Below, one piece after another: positions 22,601 to 34,465 of a DNA stretch of 64,000 nucleotides (positions are counted from its first letter, which is position 1; every line of letters begins with the position of its first letter). The notes beneath the pieces are model-generated. The model saw nothing but the letters and a program-made list of their open reading frames with translations, ran no database searches and had not been told where the DNA came from. The stretch lies in assembly GCA_037349315.1 (NCBI GenBank), contig JBAIAC010000007.1, positions 24,384,001-24,448,000 on the forward strand, given 5' to 3'. This DNA comes from Chelydra serpentina (Eukaryota > Chordata > Testudines > Chelydridae). Position numbers and translations under genes: made by a program.

Positions 22601-24178
22601 AATAGGCCATAAGAGTGAGGACACAAACACAGCCATTTCAAGGACTCATTACAGCAATTCAGAGCAAAGCCTATTTAACCATGGAACCCATGATGCACCT
22701 GCAGAAAAAAAACAGATGCCCTGAAGCAGTGACTCCTTCATCGAGGCCTAGAACACTTGCCCAGGCTGCTAAGGGTATCAGAAGGGAAGTGTAGTTCAGA
22801 ATTGATTCACCATTAGCCACATTGATACATTTTGGTATCCAGAGAAAGCACAACTAGGAAATGACAGTCATTGATCTGATCAGATTTACAAGTTTGGTGC
22901 CTGGGGAAACAGAAAGCTCTTTTCAGGGACTGCCCTCTTTTTGCAGCATTCAGCACAATGGGACACTGACCTCTAGATGCTATTGTAATAATAATAATTG
23001 CAAAGAACTGGTGATCTCAGCTATATTACAGTTTATCCAGAATGGCTGATGAGTCTTACAACCAAGCACCATTAGAAATGTGGGTACCAGTCCTATCACA
23101 TCAGACCCTTCATTAGAATATCATCAAATGCCAAGATTAATTAGCAAGACAGGTTAGACAAGCCTGTGGCTGGCCTTTCTAGTTGCCATTACTTCTGAAA
23201 GGCAGGTGTTGGAATCAGATCACCTGTTTTTACAAGACCCATACTATTATTGTCATGAGGAAAAGATCATTCTTACCTTGAACAGAAGAGTTTCTGGAGC
23301 TATAAGTTCCTTTTTCAGTAATTCCCGGGAAACAGTTCTCCCATCATTTTGTTCTAACCCTTAGTTCTCCTTTGGCAAGTTGTCATAAACAGACATTCCT
23401 AATGCTCTAAAGATATAGCTCAAGCATGTGGCATTCACACACCAATAGCACCCTGCTCATCTCATTCTACCCAAAACGTCAAAGCCTTAGGGTCTCAGAG
23501 TTTCTGCAGGCAAGATATAAAAATCCTGCATCTGCTGGCATGTTAAGCATCTAGGAAGCTATTCAACGAAGCCCCTACTGGCACTGAGGAAAAGTAGGTT
23601 TCCATTTCTCTGTAGAGGCCTCCTTCAGTAGAAAGGTGCAACTGGGTTGGTTCCCACATAGTTCCTTGCCTCTTATGGGGGGGAACTGTCATTCCTGCCT
23701 ATTATTCTACTATACCGCTTACAACTCTGCTTATCATTTCATCCTCTGCTGCTGTGTTTTCTCTGCTTCCCATTAGTGACAACTGAGGAGAGATGCTGTG
23801 CAACACAATGTAATATTTCTTATCTGATAATTTTCTGTTGCACAGCTTTTTCTCCTCATTCAACCCACCCTGATAGTCTGGTAAATGACTAAAACACAAA
23901 TTGAAATTTTTATCTAAAGGAAAACAATTACATGTCTAAGGCTCAAGGTTAATTGATACATTATATCAAGTTGTCTTAATGCTAATAATCAGTTGCTGGA
24001 GTATTTCTACAACTGGGGAAGAAATCTGGTGGTGGCCTAAGATGCAGGGTGGGGCTTAGTCCTGGAGCCTCCAGCAACAACCTTAGGTTGCCTCTGAATT
24101 TCACAGAGGGGGCATTAACCCTTTAGTGGTGAATGAAGAGAGAGCCTTCTAACAAAAAATTATCAGGTAAGAAACTTC
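22600..24178 (+). mobile_element. Probable third tyrosine-recombinase retrotransposon remnant
   Basis: Broken frames at about 23040-23360 read like a recombinase domain: AFLVAITSERQVLESDHLFL, then RRVSGAISSFFSNSRETVLP and SFCSNP. A later piece contains VSAGKI near 23500. At the 3' side, ttcttatctgataattttct (23815-23838) and aaaaattatcaggtaagaaa (24153-24173) are inverted copies about 310 bp apart. Copy B has a similar architecture. The internal part is too decayed for certainty, and I infer the family from layout and short protein motifs. Confidence 0.5.
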
Positions 24179-24791
24179 TTAGTAATGGACCCTAAGGCCA
24201 ACCCCCTTCTGTCTCTCACATACCCAATGCTGTTATGGATTTAGTTTCTCAGTGGTGTACAGAGGATGTTAAAACTCTTCTGTTAGAACTCCCTGCAAAG
24301 TAGAACTGTGGTGATTCTGTGACATTTAGGACCTTCTGTGCCTATGGTTAAGAGGGAAACAAGCTTTGGCCCTTACAGAATGTACTCTAAGGACCAATCT
24401 GGCAATAGCATGAAGTCATCTAAATAGTCTAACAAGTCTTTTCCGTCTCAATTTATTTTTATAATCCCATTCAAAGGAGACTAAACTGAAATTTAACACC
24501 CTCAGTGAGGTAGTCTGAGTCTTGTCCCAGAATTCTTCAGATGTCTTCAAGTAGAAATCTGTCCGAAACTGCTCTACAATGGAAAGGAAAATGCTAGGTC
24601 AGAAAGCTCATAGAAGGGTGTGCTAACTAGCTGCAGGGAGCCAGTCCCAGTGTCTAAACGTCCATAAACAATTCTGCTAATGCACCTCCTCCTGATCCAA
24701 CAACCCCCCATACTGTACTATTTCTGGGCACCCTGAATGGAAACTGTCACATGTTAGGTAAGTTGGTAACCCAGAAAAGCATCCACTAGGT
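24179..24791. other. Intergenic sequence, nothing recognised
   Basis: No repeat, RNA or coding signature seen. Confidence 0.5.
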
Positions 24792-25058
24792 CAGAATTTC
24801 CCCAGCTGTGGTCTGTGCATGCTGGTTGCACCGAACTTGTTTCTCCTTATTCCTAGTTTTTAAATTGTTAAACACGACTAAACATACATTGAATACTTCC
24901 CAAGTGTCACTTTTCCATGTAAGCAATTGCTGCCACTGCTCCAGGGGATATTCTGTGATGACAAGTGAGCAGGAGGGCGGTTCATGAAGTTGTGAATTGA
25001 AGCATGTGTATCTACCAATTAAAATATGGTTCATGTGATGAAAGTTTGAAAACCCCTG
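24792..25058. mobile_element. hAT-like non-autonomous element
   Basis: The right end gaaagtttgaaaacccctg is a typical hAT terminus in reverse; the left end cagaatttccccagctgtgg is its degenerate partner. The flanks share only the core ctag of a possible 8-bp duplication (cactaggt, tgctagac), so the copy is old. Confidence 0.5.
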
Positions 25059-26404
25059 TGCTAGACAGCAATAAATGAACAAACATTTCATTTGTGCCCA
25101 AAACCAGATTTAAAATTAATTTCCAAACCCCAAAAGCATTAATCCCCTAGATTTTTGGGGGGAATAGTAGTTGGCCAATGTTTGTCTTATAGGGCTGAGC
25201 CAGCAGACTTGCTGTGGAAAGAGATGTTCCAAGTTTGTAAAAGGATTAAAAGACTGTAATAAAAAATTGCTGTGGACACTGGACAGCAAGATATGGGGAA
25301 TCTCCTGTCAATGCTGCACTAGCAGCTCTTTTCACACTAGTTTATTTATTTAAAATAAATTTTCTTCCTTGCTAAGAATCTTGGTTGTGAACAGCAGAGT
25401 CATATTTACAAGCAAGTTTCTTAATGACACTCCTAGGCAGACAGAAATAGAAAACCTACAGTACTTTGATTACCATCAATTTAGCTGTCTTGTAGTGTAA
25501 TTTTGTACATTCTGCTATTCCCATCGCTCAGGGCCTGAAACTTCAGACAACACATGAATGGTGTAGCTTTGTTGATGCTTATAGCTGTTGCCAGGGGACA
25601 GTTTGAAAGAGGTGAATCATGCTGCGTACAGTCAGCATAAAGGAACATTTGAAAATGCTTGGACTTAGAAATTTCTTCTTCTGTAGTTTGTGTTGGTCTG
25701 TCACGCAATTACTGTATGATGGTGGTGGCTGCTTTAGAAATGTAGAGGCAATAATTATGGCCTCTATTTTTAATGGATTGTATTCTCTTAGCTGCTTAAA
25801 GACATTGTTCTGGTACGTTTTGGTGCTCTGGTAACTAAGCTTTTTGTTTAGAAGCTGAAGTTCAGCATTTGTAATGGAGAGAAATGAGCTCTTTGCAAAA
25901 TTTTGACACAGATTTAGAAATGAATGTTACAAACCACTCGAAAAATCACATAATACAAACATGCACACTATTTTCCTTACTGATCTAAGTGGAGAGTGCT
26001 GTTATCCATACAAATACTCATGCTTAGACCTAGCTCTGATCACATTCAGATCAACATTTATTTCACTGCCTTTTTGACAGCAGCAGCACCAGACCCTGTC
26101 AGTGGTTTGGACAGGGAGGGACAAGAACTTAATTCTTGATAGGTGGGTAGGTGTTGGGGAAGCCAACTCTTGCTTTGGTGAGACAGGATAGGGGAAAGTG
26201 GGCTGATTTATACTATGGTAAGGGAGACAGCCAACAGGGAGTAAATATAGGAAAGCAGTGTGTGTATGGGTGAGGGCTGGTTCAAAAACATGAGACAGAA
26301 TCAATAGGGGGGAGGAGATAAGGGGAGGAAAAAAATCACATTGGACCAAGGACTCCAAAAGCAGGGGGAGCCTCTGTTCCCCGGACTACCATTATGCACC
26401 GAGG
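25059..26404. other. Intergenic sequence, nothing recognised
   Basis: No repeat or gene was identified. The minus-strand frame 26002-26358 (118 codons) is proline and serine rich with no domain and no splice context. Confidence 0.5.
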
Positions 26405-26515
26405 ATGGGATTTTCAAAAGCATTGACCTAATTTTTGCTCCCATTGAAGTCGATAGGAATTGACTTTGATAGAAGCAGATTTAAGCCAAAACTGAGTGCT
26501 TTTAAGGACCCCACC
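26405..26515. repeat. Palindromic MITE-like repeat (ttttcaaaagca ends)
   Basis: The left arm gggattttcaaaagcattga and a right arm with gagtgcttttaagg surround a ctcccattgaagtcgatagg core. It belongs to the set of short palindromes also seen at 34334 and 40673. Confidence 0.55.
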
Positions 26516-27031
26516 TTAAAAATCATGGCTCTGCTCCAGGATAGGAGGTAGAGGTTGGAAAGCAACAAACTTTCCAAATCATGGGCCCAAGAAACTCATC
26601 CCAAATAACTCTCTAGCCTTCATTTTTTAATGTTTGTATTTAGACTCTTTAGGCAGGCACCTTTCTTCTTAACTGGTTTTAAAACATCTCACTCACTTTT
26701 GGGTCCTAGAATAATATATTTTTAAAAGTGTGTGTGTGGGGGGGAGAAACAGTGGAAGAAAAGAGAATGGAAGCTCATGTTACAAAAATAAAAGGTATCA
26801 CACTTTCAAAGTGCATCCATTTTTCAAAGCTTATATTATAATGATTTGGGGTTTTTTATCTGAAACGTGTACTACCCACAGGTTTTTATCTTGAATTCAG
26901 CATAACTATTTGGTTACTTGACATTTTAATTTAAGGATGCTGTACCTTTCTGCATCGACTAGAAAGCATGCTGTGCTTTCCTGTATCCACTAGATGGAAC
27001 TCATCTCCTTACACAGAGAAGTGAAATCATG

Positions 27032-27190
27032 GGGTGAAATCTTGGCCCCATTGAACTCCCATTTATGGGAGTTTTGTTTTGCTAATGATTTCACTGAGGC
27101 CAAGATTTCACCCAGAGCATCTGCTGCTGTGAGGGGCCAAGTACTGAATGCAATGGGAGCTGAGGTGCTCAGCACCTTTCAGGATCAGGC
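27032..27190. repeat. Two adjacent palindromic MITE-like repeats
   Basis: The first (27032-27113) has arms gggtgaaatcttggccccat and gaggccaagatttcaccc. The second (about 27128-27190) contains gcaatgggagctgaggtgct, cagcacctttcagg and atcaggct. Both are non-coding. Confidence 0.55.
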
Positions 27191-27384
27191 TTTTATTCCC
27201 TTGGGGCCATTAGATCAGCATACACTGATTTTATAATTTGTGATCTATAATGACCCTTTCTCCACAGCTCCTTTCAATTATCCCATATTCCTAACACCCA
27301 AAATCCTTGTGAGAGACTGCTCTAGTTTAGGACTCTGTGAGAACAGAGGAAAGTGCACTCAAGTCATGACAGGTAAGGATAAAT

Positions 27385-27595
27385 TTACACAGTTTACATA
27401 GCACCTTTCAGATGAGGATCTCCCACCACTTTACAAAACCGGGTAATTATCCCTATTTTACAGATGGGGAAGTTACGGCTTAAAGAGATTAAATGACTTG
27501 CCTCAAGGTCACATAGCCAGTCAGTAGCAGAACTGAAAATAGAATCCAAGGTTCCAGACTCCTGGCCCTATGCATTAGCCAGTTAGATCTTCCGG
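27385..27595 (-). mobile_element. MIR/CORE-SINE-like fragment
   Basis: On the + strand: ccctattttacagatgggga, then gattaaatgacttgcctcaa and ggtcacatagcc. This is the reverse complement of the conserved MIR core. It is old and tRNA-derived, with no coding role. Confidence 0.7.
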
Positions 27596-27599
27596 ATCA

Positions 27600-29505
27600 C
27601 TGGTCCCCTGCTCTAGCCCCTAAAGAACATTCACAAATAAGTGGAGGAACAGACCAGTCAATAGTATGGACGATCAGAGGGTACAAGAAGTTAAATTTTA
27701 ACAGTCCCACCCCTCTAAAACTTTTGTAGAAAAATTGTTAATCACTCCTATTCTGCCTTTTTCTCCATTCTTTCTCAGGGTGAGGCTCATAGGTACCTGA
27801 GACACTTAGTAAGGCTGACTGATGGGTACGTGGCCCACTGTTTTCTGGCTCTTTTGTATATTGTTCAGATACCGCTGTTCACTTTTCTCAGGAAAGCTAG
27901 AGGAGCAGCTATAGGGAGATGTAGGCAAGTGACAATTCATATAGACCAAGTCTGCCAAGCACCCAAGAGTTTAGGGGTTATAATTTAGCAGTGGTTAAAA
28001 TTTTACAAGTATGTCTCTATTAACCAAACCCCTAGATAAGAATAGCCCTGAATTGTGCAGACATCCAAATGCATATCTGAACTCTGAGGTTTGAGCCCAT
28101 TTTGATTTGCAAAAAGATACTACACTTTTTACAGTGGGGAATGGTAGATAAACATGTTCTCCAGCTGGGCTGATTTAATGAAATAGAGCACAGGTTGTTC
28201 AAACAGGAAGTGATTTTCCACTTAGTTTACCTAGCCTTTAAATGGCAGATGAGTGAGTGTGATCAATCCCATGTTGTCTCAGCAACTCTCTCCAACTTGG
28301 AGAGAATGTTTTCTTTCCTTCTGTCCTATTAGAAAAATCTCTGTCACATACATGGGGCCTAATCTTTTTCCCACTGATGTCAAGGAGATTTTTTGCCATT
28401 GACTTTTACAAGAAACAGGCTCCTGGGGATCAAGGATCGTACTTATCTGCCTATAATTGTGAGCCACTAAAACCCAACTTAAATGACATGAACAAGACAC
28501 CACAATTAACGCTGACTGCTACCATTTAGCAGTAGACTTTTTACAAACTCTACAGCTATATTGTTGAAACCAGCTGATATTTCCCCACCTTGTCCAAGGA
28601 AAATGTGCATAAAAATAATTTAAATGGTATCTTTATTGAGGTATCCTGTCCTATTTGCTTACTGCTGCTAATGTACTTGACCTCTCTAAAATACCCAAAA
28701 ATAAAAGCAGTCTCTGACCTAGAGAGCTTAGTGTCTAAACAATAAAAAGATAGGTTGTACTAGGAAAGCCTGTGATGGGGAGGCTGATAAGGTAAATAAA
28801 ATATTACATATGTGAAAAACAAGTGTAGCAAACTCTAGCTCGATGCTAGTATTTTGCATACAATGGTTTCATTTCAACTCTGAGAACCAATGAATGGGAC
28901 AGATTTTATTGTAACTATCAAGATACAAATTAAACATATCAAAATGCCTACTAGCAATTTGTTAGGACTATCATGCAGCATGTTCAATTGTCTGGAATTT
29001 TTTATAGCTCAAACAGGCTAAATTCTGTCTGAAAGAAAATAATTCCCACTTCCTTTTTACAAGACTCTATTTTGGCATCCATATCCCAATATGCAACATT
29101 TGACAGTAGTAAATATTTTGTAAGTGTTGTTAAAGAATACAACTAACAGAGTGTAACCAGAATTAACCACCTAACTTTGTATTTTTTTCAAAAATAGAGA
29201 CATGCAGTAGTTTATGCTTCTCACTTGCCTGACTGCATCAAAATTTCTCCTTTTCCTCTTCGGTTTCTTGCTTCCTTCAGTATCTCTGACATATAAAGTA
29301 ATACATTTTAAAACACCATGGGGTTTCCTTTGTTTTAGCCCATTTAAACACATCATCGTAGCTTTCAATGTCTTCATTTTGCTTCTTTAAAAGGTATCCA
29401 TTAATTTAATAACAAGTTGTACTTATATTGCCTTCTAGTTAAAGCACTTTATAAATGTTAATTAACTGCACAATGTCTTTGTTAGTAAATAGTAACATCC
29501 CTATT
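27600..29505. other. Intergenic sequence; one short palindromic repeat at about 28353-28430
   Basis: The stretch 28353-28430 (ggggcctaatctttttccca, then caagaaacaggctcc) resembles the palindromic MITE set. The remainder is AT-rich and not recognised. Confidence 0.45.
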
Positions 29506-29700
29506 TAGGGCCTGATCCAAAGTCTACTAGAGTCTTTTCACTGACTTCAATGGGTGTTGGATCGGACTTGCACATGGAGAAACTAAAGCACAGAGAGACA
29601 AAGTAACTTTCCTAAGGTTACACACAAAGTCTGCAGCAGACTTTTGAAGCCAGAGCTCCAGAGTCCCATTCCAGTGTCTTAACCGCATGACTGTCATCCT
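29505..29700 (-). mobile_element. Palindromic MITE joined to a MIR-like SINE fragment
   Basis: The stretch 29508-29573 has gggcctgatccaaagtctac, then a cttcaatgggtgttggatcg core. From 29573 the text (ggagaaactaaagcacagag, then cctaaggttacaca) is a reversed MIR core. One element probably inserted beside the other. Confidence 0.6.
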
Positions 29701-30660
29701 TCCCATTCAACCTTTGTGACTAAAGAGGTTCATGCAATGGTGTACACTAATTTTGGAGACCACACAGAGAAACCACAAATCCCCATTGAGTTTCTGCAGC
29801 CACCCTTTCCTCAGTTCATGTTTTTCTATTCCATTGCATTTTGCGGGCAGAGAGGGACCTAATTTTATTTTTGTAGTTTATTTTTTTCAAAGATTTTACC
29901 TGAGTAGGTGAAGAAGAATTATGGTCATTTACATGTGGACAAATAGAGGTGCTGATCTCGGTGATAATGAAGTTGTAGCTAATTTGGGTACTGCTGAAAA
30001 CACCATAAGAAGTCCCCATCCCACCTGTTGTATTTAGCAGTGCTTCTTGGAGATCTGTCTTCAGACATGACTAGTTTTGGAGGTCTGCAGAGATTTAATG
30101 GCTCAGTTACTTACACTGTACAATGGCTAAGTGTCTTTCAGCCGACAGTGGATGGATCAACACTGGTTGGCTCCAACAACCTGCTGCTCTTGCTCAGAGG
30201 CCAGAAGCGATGCAGACTTGGCAGCTGAGTTGATGAAAGAAGGGGAGGAAGGATCATGCAGCTATCAGAATACATGGCTCATATAAATACTCCAGCCTTC
30301 CCAGTGCCATCCTTTGGTTACGGGATGAGGGAAAGTCAGAGACAATGAGCAGAGCCCCCTGAAAACGAGAGAACGTGGAAGTGAACGAAAGGGGTCACTG
30401 CTGAACATGCTGCAGGTGGATCTAGTTATCCGCTCCCACTGGAGTTCAAAATTAGCAGGGCTCCGAGGTTAAAGGGAGGGATTTAGCTACTGTGTCTAAA
30501 TGGCCACTTGCCCAAGCGCCTTCCCTCGGTTTTGGGAAGCCGTGGGCATGAGTTCATGTGTAAAGACAAGCAGGGTAGTACTAGAGTCATGCTAGCAATG
30601 GTCGTTAGCGTAAAGACGAAAAACATCCTGCAGGTCAAAGGAGGATTTTCTCTCTCACAC
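29701..30660. other. Intergenic sequence upstream of the CCDC88C CpG region
   Basis: No gene or clear repeat was recognised. Distal regulatory sequence is possible, but nothing specific can be pointed to. Confidence 0.45.
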
Positions 30661-30666
30661 ACAGTA

Positions 30667-30708
30667 CTACCCTACCCTACCCCACCCCACCCCACCCCAC
30701 CCCACCCC
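30667..30708 (+). repeat. (CCCTA/CCCCA)n simple repeat
   Basis: The tract is ctaccctacc followed by repeated ccccacccca units. The complementary strand is a regular G4-run tract that could form a G-quadruplex, about 1.1 kb upstream of the CCDC88C start codon. Confidence 0.9.
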
Positions 30709-31362
30709 TTTTGCTTTCCTTCATTGTTTTTTAGCTGCTCACGTACGGTTTATAGATCCCCTCTCTTCGATACTCGGCAAATAAGACACCCTGGTTTTCA
30801 ATACCGCTCGCTGAGGACTGACTGATACCTCTGCCTTCTGCACGAGCAACTGCATCCACCCCCGGGGCTGAGGGAGCGTGGCGGGTTAGTGACCGGGGAA
30901 CACGCTGGGAGCCTGCTGCAGGCGGGAGCCTGTTGCAGGCAGGTTCCCCCGCGGGCATCACCCCTTCTCGGGAGCAGCCCGGATTCTTCCCCCGGGCGCG
31001 CCACCCCTCCGAGTCCCAGCTAGCGGCAGCTTGCACCCCCCCGCAGTGACCAGCCCGGCTCCGCCGCCCCGCCTTGCGTTCGCTCAGCTCCAAAGTAACA
31101 GCGAGCTTAGCGGACAACCAAAATTAAGCCAGCGGCAACTCCCATTGGTCAGGTTCAATCCATTCTCCAGCCTCCCATTTGCAGCCGGCGGTGCCTGTCA
31201 AAGCTCCGCCTTACCGCCCCCTGTCTAATTGCGGGTGCAGGGACTTTCCTAGTTGCTACAGGTAGTCGCGGAGCGAAGGGCAGCGCATCGCCAGCTCTGC
31301 TCCAAGGGGCTGCGAGTTGCATGGCCTCTCTCGAGCGCGGGGGCGCTTCTGGGCCGTGCTCT

Positions 31363-31380
31363 CTTATTATTATTATTATT
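31363..31380 (+). repeat. (TTA)n microsatellite in the CpG region
   Basis: Six tandem tta/att units interrupt the GC-rich promoter region. Confidence 0.85.
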
Positions 31381-31792
31381 CATGCACCCAACAGCGTCCC
31401 CGACAATGCTGCAGCGGGGCTCGTGAGTGTCCTTTGACTCCCCCGAGCGCACGCTTCTGCCGCGCTGAGTAACCTGCCGCCGCGGAGTGTGTGCGGAGCG
31501 GGAGCCTCTCCCCAGGACTCCGCAGCCAGCTGGGGGAGTGACTAGCGAGCCCGAGCCGGGGTGAAGGGACCGGCCTGCAGCCGGGGGGCTCCGACCGATC
31601 CCTGGCGGGGCAGCCTGGGAAGCGGCCCCGCGCACCGTGTGCCCTCAGGGGAAGGGGGGATGGACCTCGCATTGTTCCTCTGCTAAGCAGCGCCTGCCGG
31701 GCGCGGGCGCCGCGGAACATGGGCTCCTCGCCTTTGTCTCCCGAGTGAGCGAGCCCTTCGCACGCTGCCTTTGTGAGCCGAGCCCCGGGAAC

Positions 31793-31852
31793 ATGGAGGT
31801 GACCATTTCCGAGCTCATGGAGCTCTTCCTGCAGAGCCCCTTGGTGACCTGG
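31793..31852 (+). CDS. CCDC88C: CCDC88C (DAPLE) coding exon 1
   Basis: Twenty codons from ATG give MEVTISELMELFLQSPLVTW, then a GTAAGT donor at 31853. This is the start of the HOOK-type N-terminal domain of DAPLE, a large coiled-coil scaffold. DAPLE links Dishevelled and Wnt receptors to G-protein activation through a C-terminal GBA motif and also acts at apical junctions. The HOOK domain is thought to bind microtubules or adaptors. The start is supported by match to the family N-terminus, a purine at -3 (acatgg, Kozak-like) and its position in the CpG region. The paralogue CCDC88A begins with different residues, which favours CCDC88C. The phase at the exon end is 0. Confidence 0.93.
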
Positions 31853-33338
31853 GTAAGTGGAGCCTCATTGTTAGGGGGCCTGGGACCTGTGTGCTGGGGA
31901 GGGGGCTGCCCGCTCTCCCCGCGCCTCAGGGAGCACCTGGCCGCGTGCCCCGCGGGGCTGGGGGCAGGTTAGCGTCCCGCTTCCGCTGCGCCCACAAACC
32001 AGCGCTGCTTTTCGAGCTGTGCGTTGCTTCTTGATTCTTAAAAGCAACTTCGTGCGGCGATCTCTTGGCCAGGCAGAATCCCCCCCCCCCCCCTTGGCGG
32101 CTGGCACCGGAACAGGTTTATGGGTCCTGGTTGCTTTAAATACTAATAATTAATATCAACGGTCTACGCCAGGAATCGTGCAGTTACAAAGTAGCTCTGT
32201 TTTTCAACTTGAAATAAAGCCCCCGCAAGTGACTACGACCGGTCCGGGCGTCTCCTAGCGATCTGCCTGAAAAACAAAAAGAAACTTTCATCTCTGAGAG
32301 CCAGCGGGTTGTTCCCCTTGTAACACCGTTCGTTCGTTCGTAGGTGCTGCTAACAATAGGGGCATAGAAGAAAAGAGACTTTGACCTGGGAGGGAGTGGG
32401 GACCTTCTCGCAAACAGGAATCCAGTTATTCTGTTGCTACTTACCTTCTGTTCGGAGGTTTGAATGCTAGGCCCAAAGCAAAAATACCTTCCAGGATATG
32501 ATTGTCCCATGAACCGTAGATAAGTGTTGTGAGATCAGTAATTGGAATGAATCATTCGCAAAATCTGAAAAAAGACGGTGTGGGTCTGATATGGGGAGCG
32601 TCAAACCCCACCTTTGGAATGGGGGATGGGAAAGGAGCCTGAATGGTGTAAATCTTGCCCTGGTACAATGAGAGCAAGGAGCTTTCTTTCTCTGAGTTTG
32701 ACATCCGCCACCAGTTGGGAATCTGTCTCAATCTTTTAATTTAAATGTGAACAATGTTGTCAAATAGGCCTGGGCACCCTCAGGCCAAAATATTTGTCCC
32801 TGTTGGTGATCAGAGTCACCAAATACGAACCACTGTCCTTTGCTTTTATGATACAGGACACGGTTCTTGCTGGAGGAAGAAAAAATGTGTAGGCAGCAAG
32901 AACAGGGGTGTAAAAAAGCTTGGGTCAAATTAATAGATTCCAAGGCTGAAAGGGACATTTGTGATCATCTAGTCTGACCTCCTGTGTAACACAGGCCAGA
33001 GATTTTCTCCAAAATAATTCCTAGAGCAGATCTTTTAGAAAAACATCCAATCTTGATTTAAATTCAGTGCTGGTGTAAATATGTTCAGCACTGTTGACAT
33101 GAACGGTTTTACAGTAGGGCTGCTTCCCTCCCTTATGTCAGAAAGCCTATTCGCAGATGAGCCTTTTGTGTTTGGAAGATGTGCAGGGATTGTTTAACTA
33201 CTCAGTTTGTAGTTGCTTTGGCAGGGGTGGGGTTGGAGGTGGTTTCTAGTGAGACTTGGGACATGTGCAATTTTAGGTTATTCTGTAAGAAAATTGTGAT
33301 GGATTATTAAAATATATGCTGGGTTTTTTTTCTGACAG
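31853..33338 (+). other. CCDC88C intron 1
   Basis: The intron runs from GTAAGT to TTCTGACAG. Its 5' part is still CpG-rich, with a poly-C run near 32080-32093. A CR1 fragment lies at 32936-33075. No other feature was recognised. Confidence 0.85.
32936..33075 (-). mobile_element. CR1 LINE 3' fragment
   Basis: The + strand text gattccaaggctgaaaggga, gtgatcatctagtctgacct and aaaacatccaatcttgattt is the reversed CR1 3' region, matching the fragment at 17790-18085. Confidence 0.75.
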
Positions 33339-33439
33339 GTGAAGACATTTGGACCGTTAGGGAATGAAAATGAAGACAAATTGACAATGTATATGGATCT
33401 GGTAGATGGTGTCTTTCTGAACAAAATCATGTTGCAAAT
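33339..33439 (+). CDS. CCDC88C: CCDC88C coding exon 2
   Basis: This 101-nt exon has 33 codons plus AT. The translation is [20 protein letters not shown], then [13 protein letters not shown], with an isoleucine codon split as AT|A. It continues the HOOK domain (residues 21-54 of the protein) and keeps the family pattern VKTFGP...YMDLVDG. The acceptor is TCTGACAG at 33331-33338 and the donor GTAAGT at 33440. The family usually has a nearly identical block here with small changes in the N-E-N-E-D segment, so the exon looks intact. Confidence 0.95.
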
Positions 33440-34329
33440 GTAAGTAATCTTTTAAGGGATAATGAAAACTACTTAGTGTTACAAGATCTAAATTAAAGCT
33501 TAAATTACTGTAATTGAGTTGACTTGCATTTAAATGTATTCTGGAAATTAATACTTTTGAATAGACAGGTCAGTGTCCAGATATACAGATTGCCTCATTA
33601 TTGCTGAATGAAATATGTCTTCCCATTGAAGGTAAAGTGTGTGTTACTGTTGTTTGACTGGCATTAAATCATTTCAGTCTTCTGTATAATTGATAGAGAG
33701 TTGGTTGGAAAACAGGTGCATGGCAAGAGGAAATTTTTTTGCAATATTTTTCCCTACATTGGGAGAGGGATTGGCTTTTTTATTTCCTGAATTTGAAATT
33801 GACCACACACAAAAGTTGACCCAACTTTAAAAATTGACTTAAAAAATTGCCCTGATACATTCGTTAATTGTTTGTGAATCCACCTGGGATGGCACATTTC
33901 ATCATCTCTGGAGAAATGAAAAAGCCTTATGTGAAACTTTACTGTAGTCAGTGTGTCACACTTACATAGAAGGGCTGAAATATCTATGTTCAAATATAAA
34001 GTTTCATAGTGCTCATGTAGTTCAGTAAAATGCTTTTTCATTTGGGTGCCGTGTTTGTCATGGAACACTACAGATAGAACTAAGACATTTATAAGTAGTT
34101 TAATCTGAAATAGAAAACAGTTACATTAATCTAGCTCTGGTTTTTTTTCTTACGTTTAAGTAAGCTCTTAGTAAAAAGTTTCTACATTAATCTAGTTTTG
34201 ACCACATCCTTTCGTGTCACTGAATTGATCATAAGCAGATTCTGTTTCATATGAATTTGTATTTGGCTTTAAACATAATGGACATATTTCAGATAAGGAG
34301 TTTGTGGAAAAGTTTTTTGATTTAACTTT

Positions 34330-34465
34330 TAAAGGTGGAATTTTCAAAAGCATTTCATATGGGTCTAATTCTGCTCCCATTGAATGAAGTTTATTGACAT
34401 TTTACCATAGATTTCAATGGGTTCAGATCTAGGCCAACCCTGAGCACTTTTGAAAATCCTGCTGT
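34330..34465. repeat. Palindromic MITE-like repeat
   Basis: The left arm ggaattttcaaaagcatttc and right arm gagcacttttgaaaatcctg flank cccattgaatgaag and gatttcaatgggttc core words. Confidence 0.6.

Larger units (their letters stand above)
30840..31990 (+). promoter_or_regulatory. CCDC88C: CpG-rich promoter region and 5' UTR of CCDC88C
   Basis: A CpG-dense, GC-rich block is flanked by AT-rich DNA and covers the first exon. It contains an inverted CCAAT box (cccattggtc at 31141-31150) and GC-rich words. There is no clear TATA box at a plausible distance, as expected for a CpG-island promoter. The transcription start cannot be fixed from sequence; much of 31260-31792 is probably 5' UTR. A (TTA)n run lies at 31363-31380. 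Open frames on both strands here come from composition. Confidence 0.7.

Noticed and set aside
30731..32107. Open frames on both strands around the CCDC88C first exon
   Set aside because: They are produced by CpG-rich composition; only the short frame from 31793 matches a known protein and joins the next exons.
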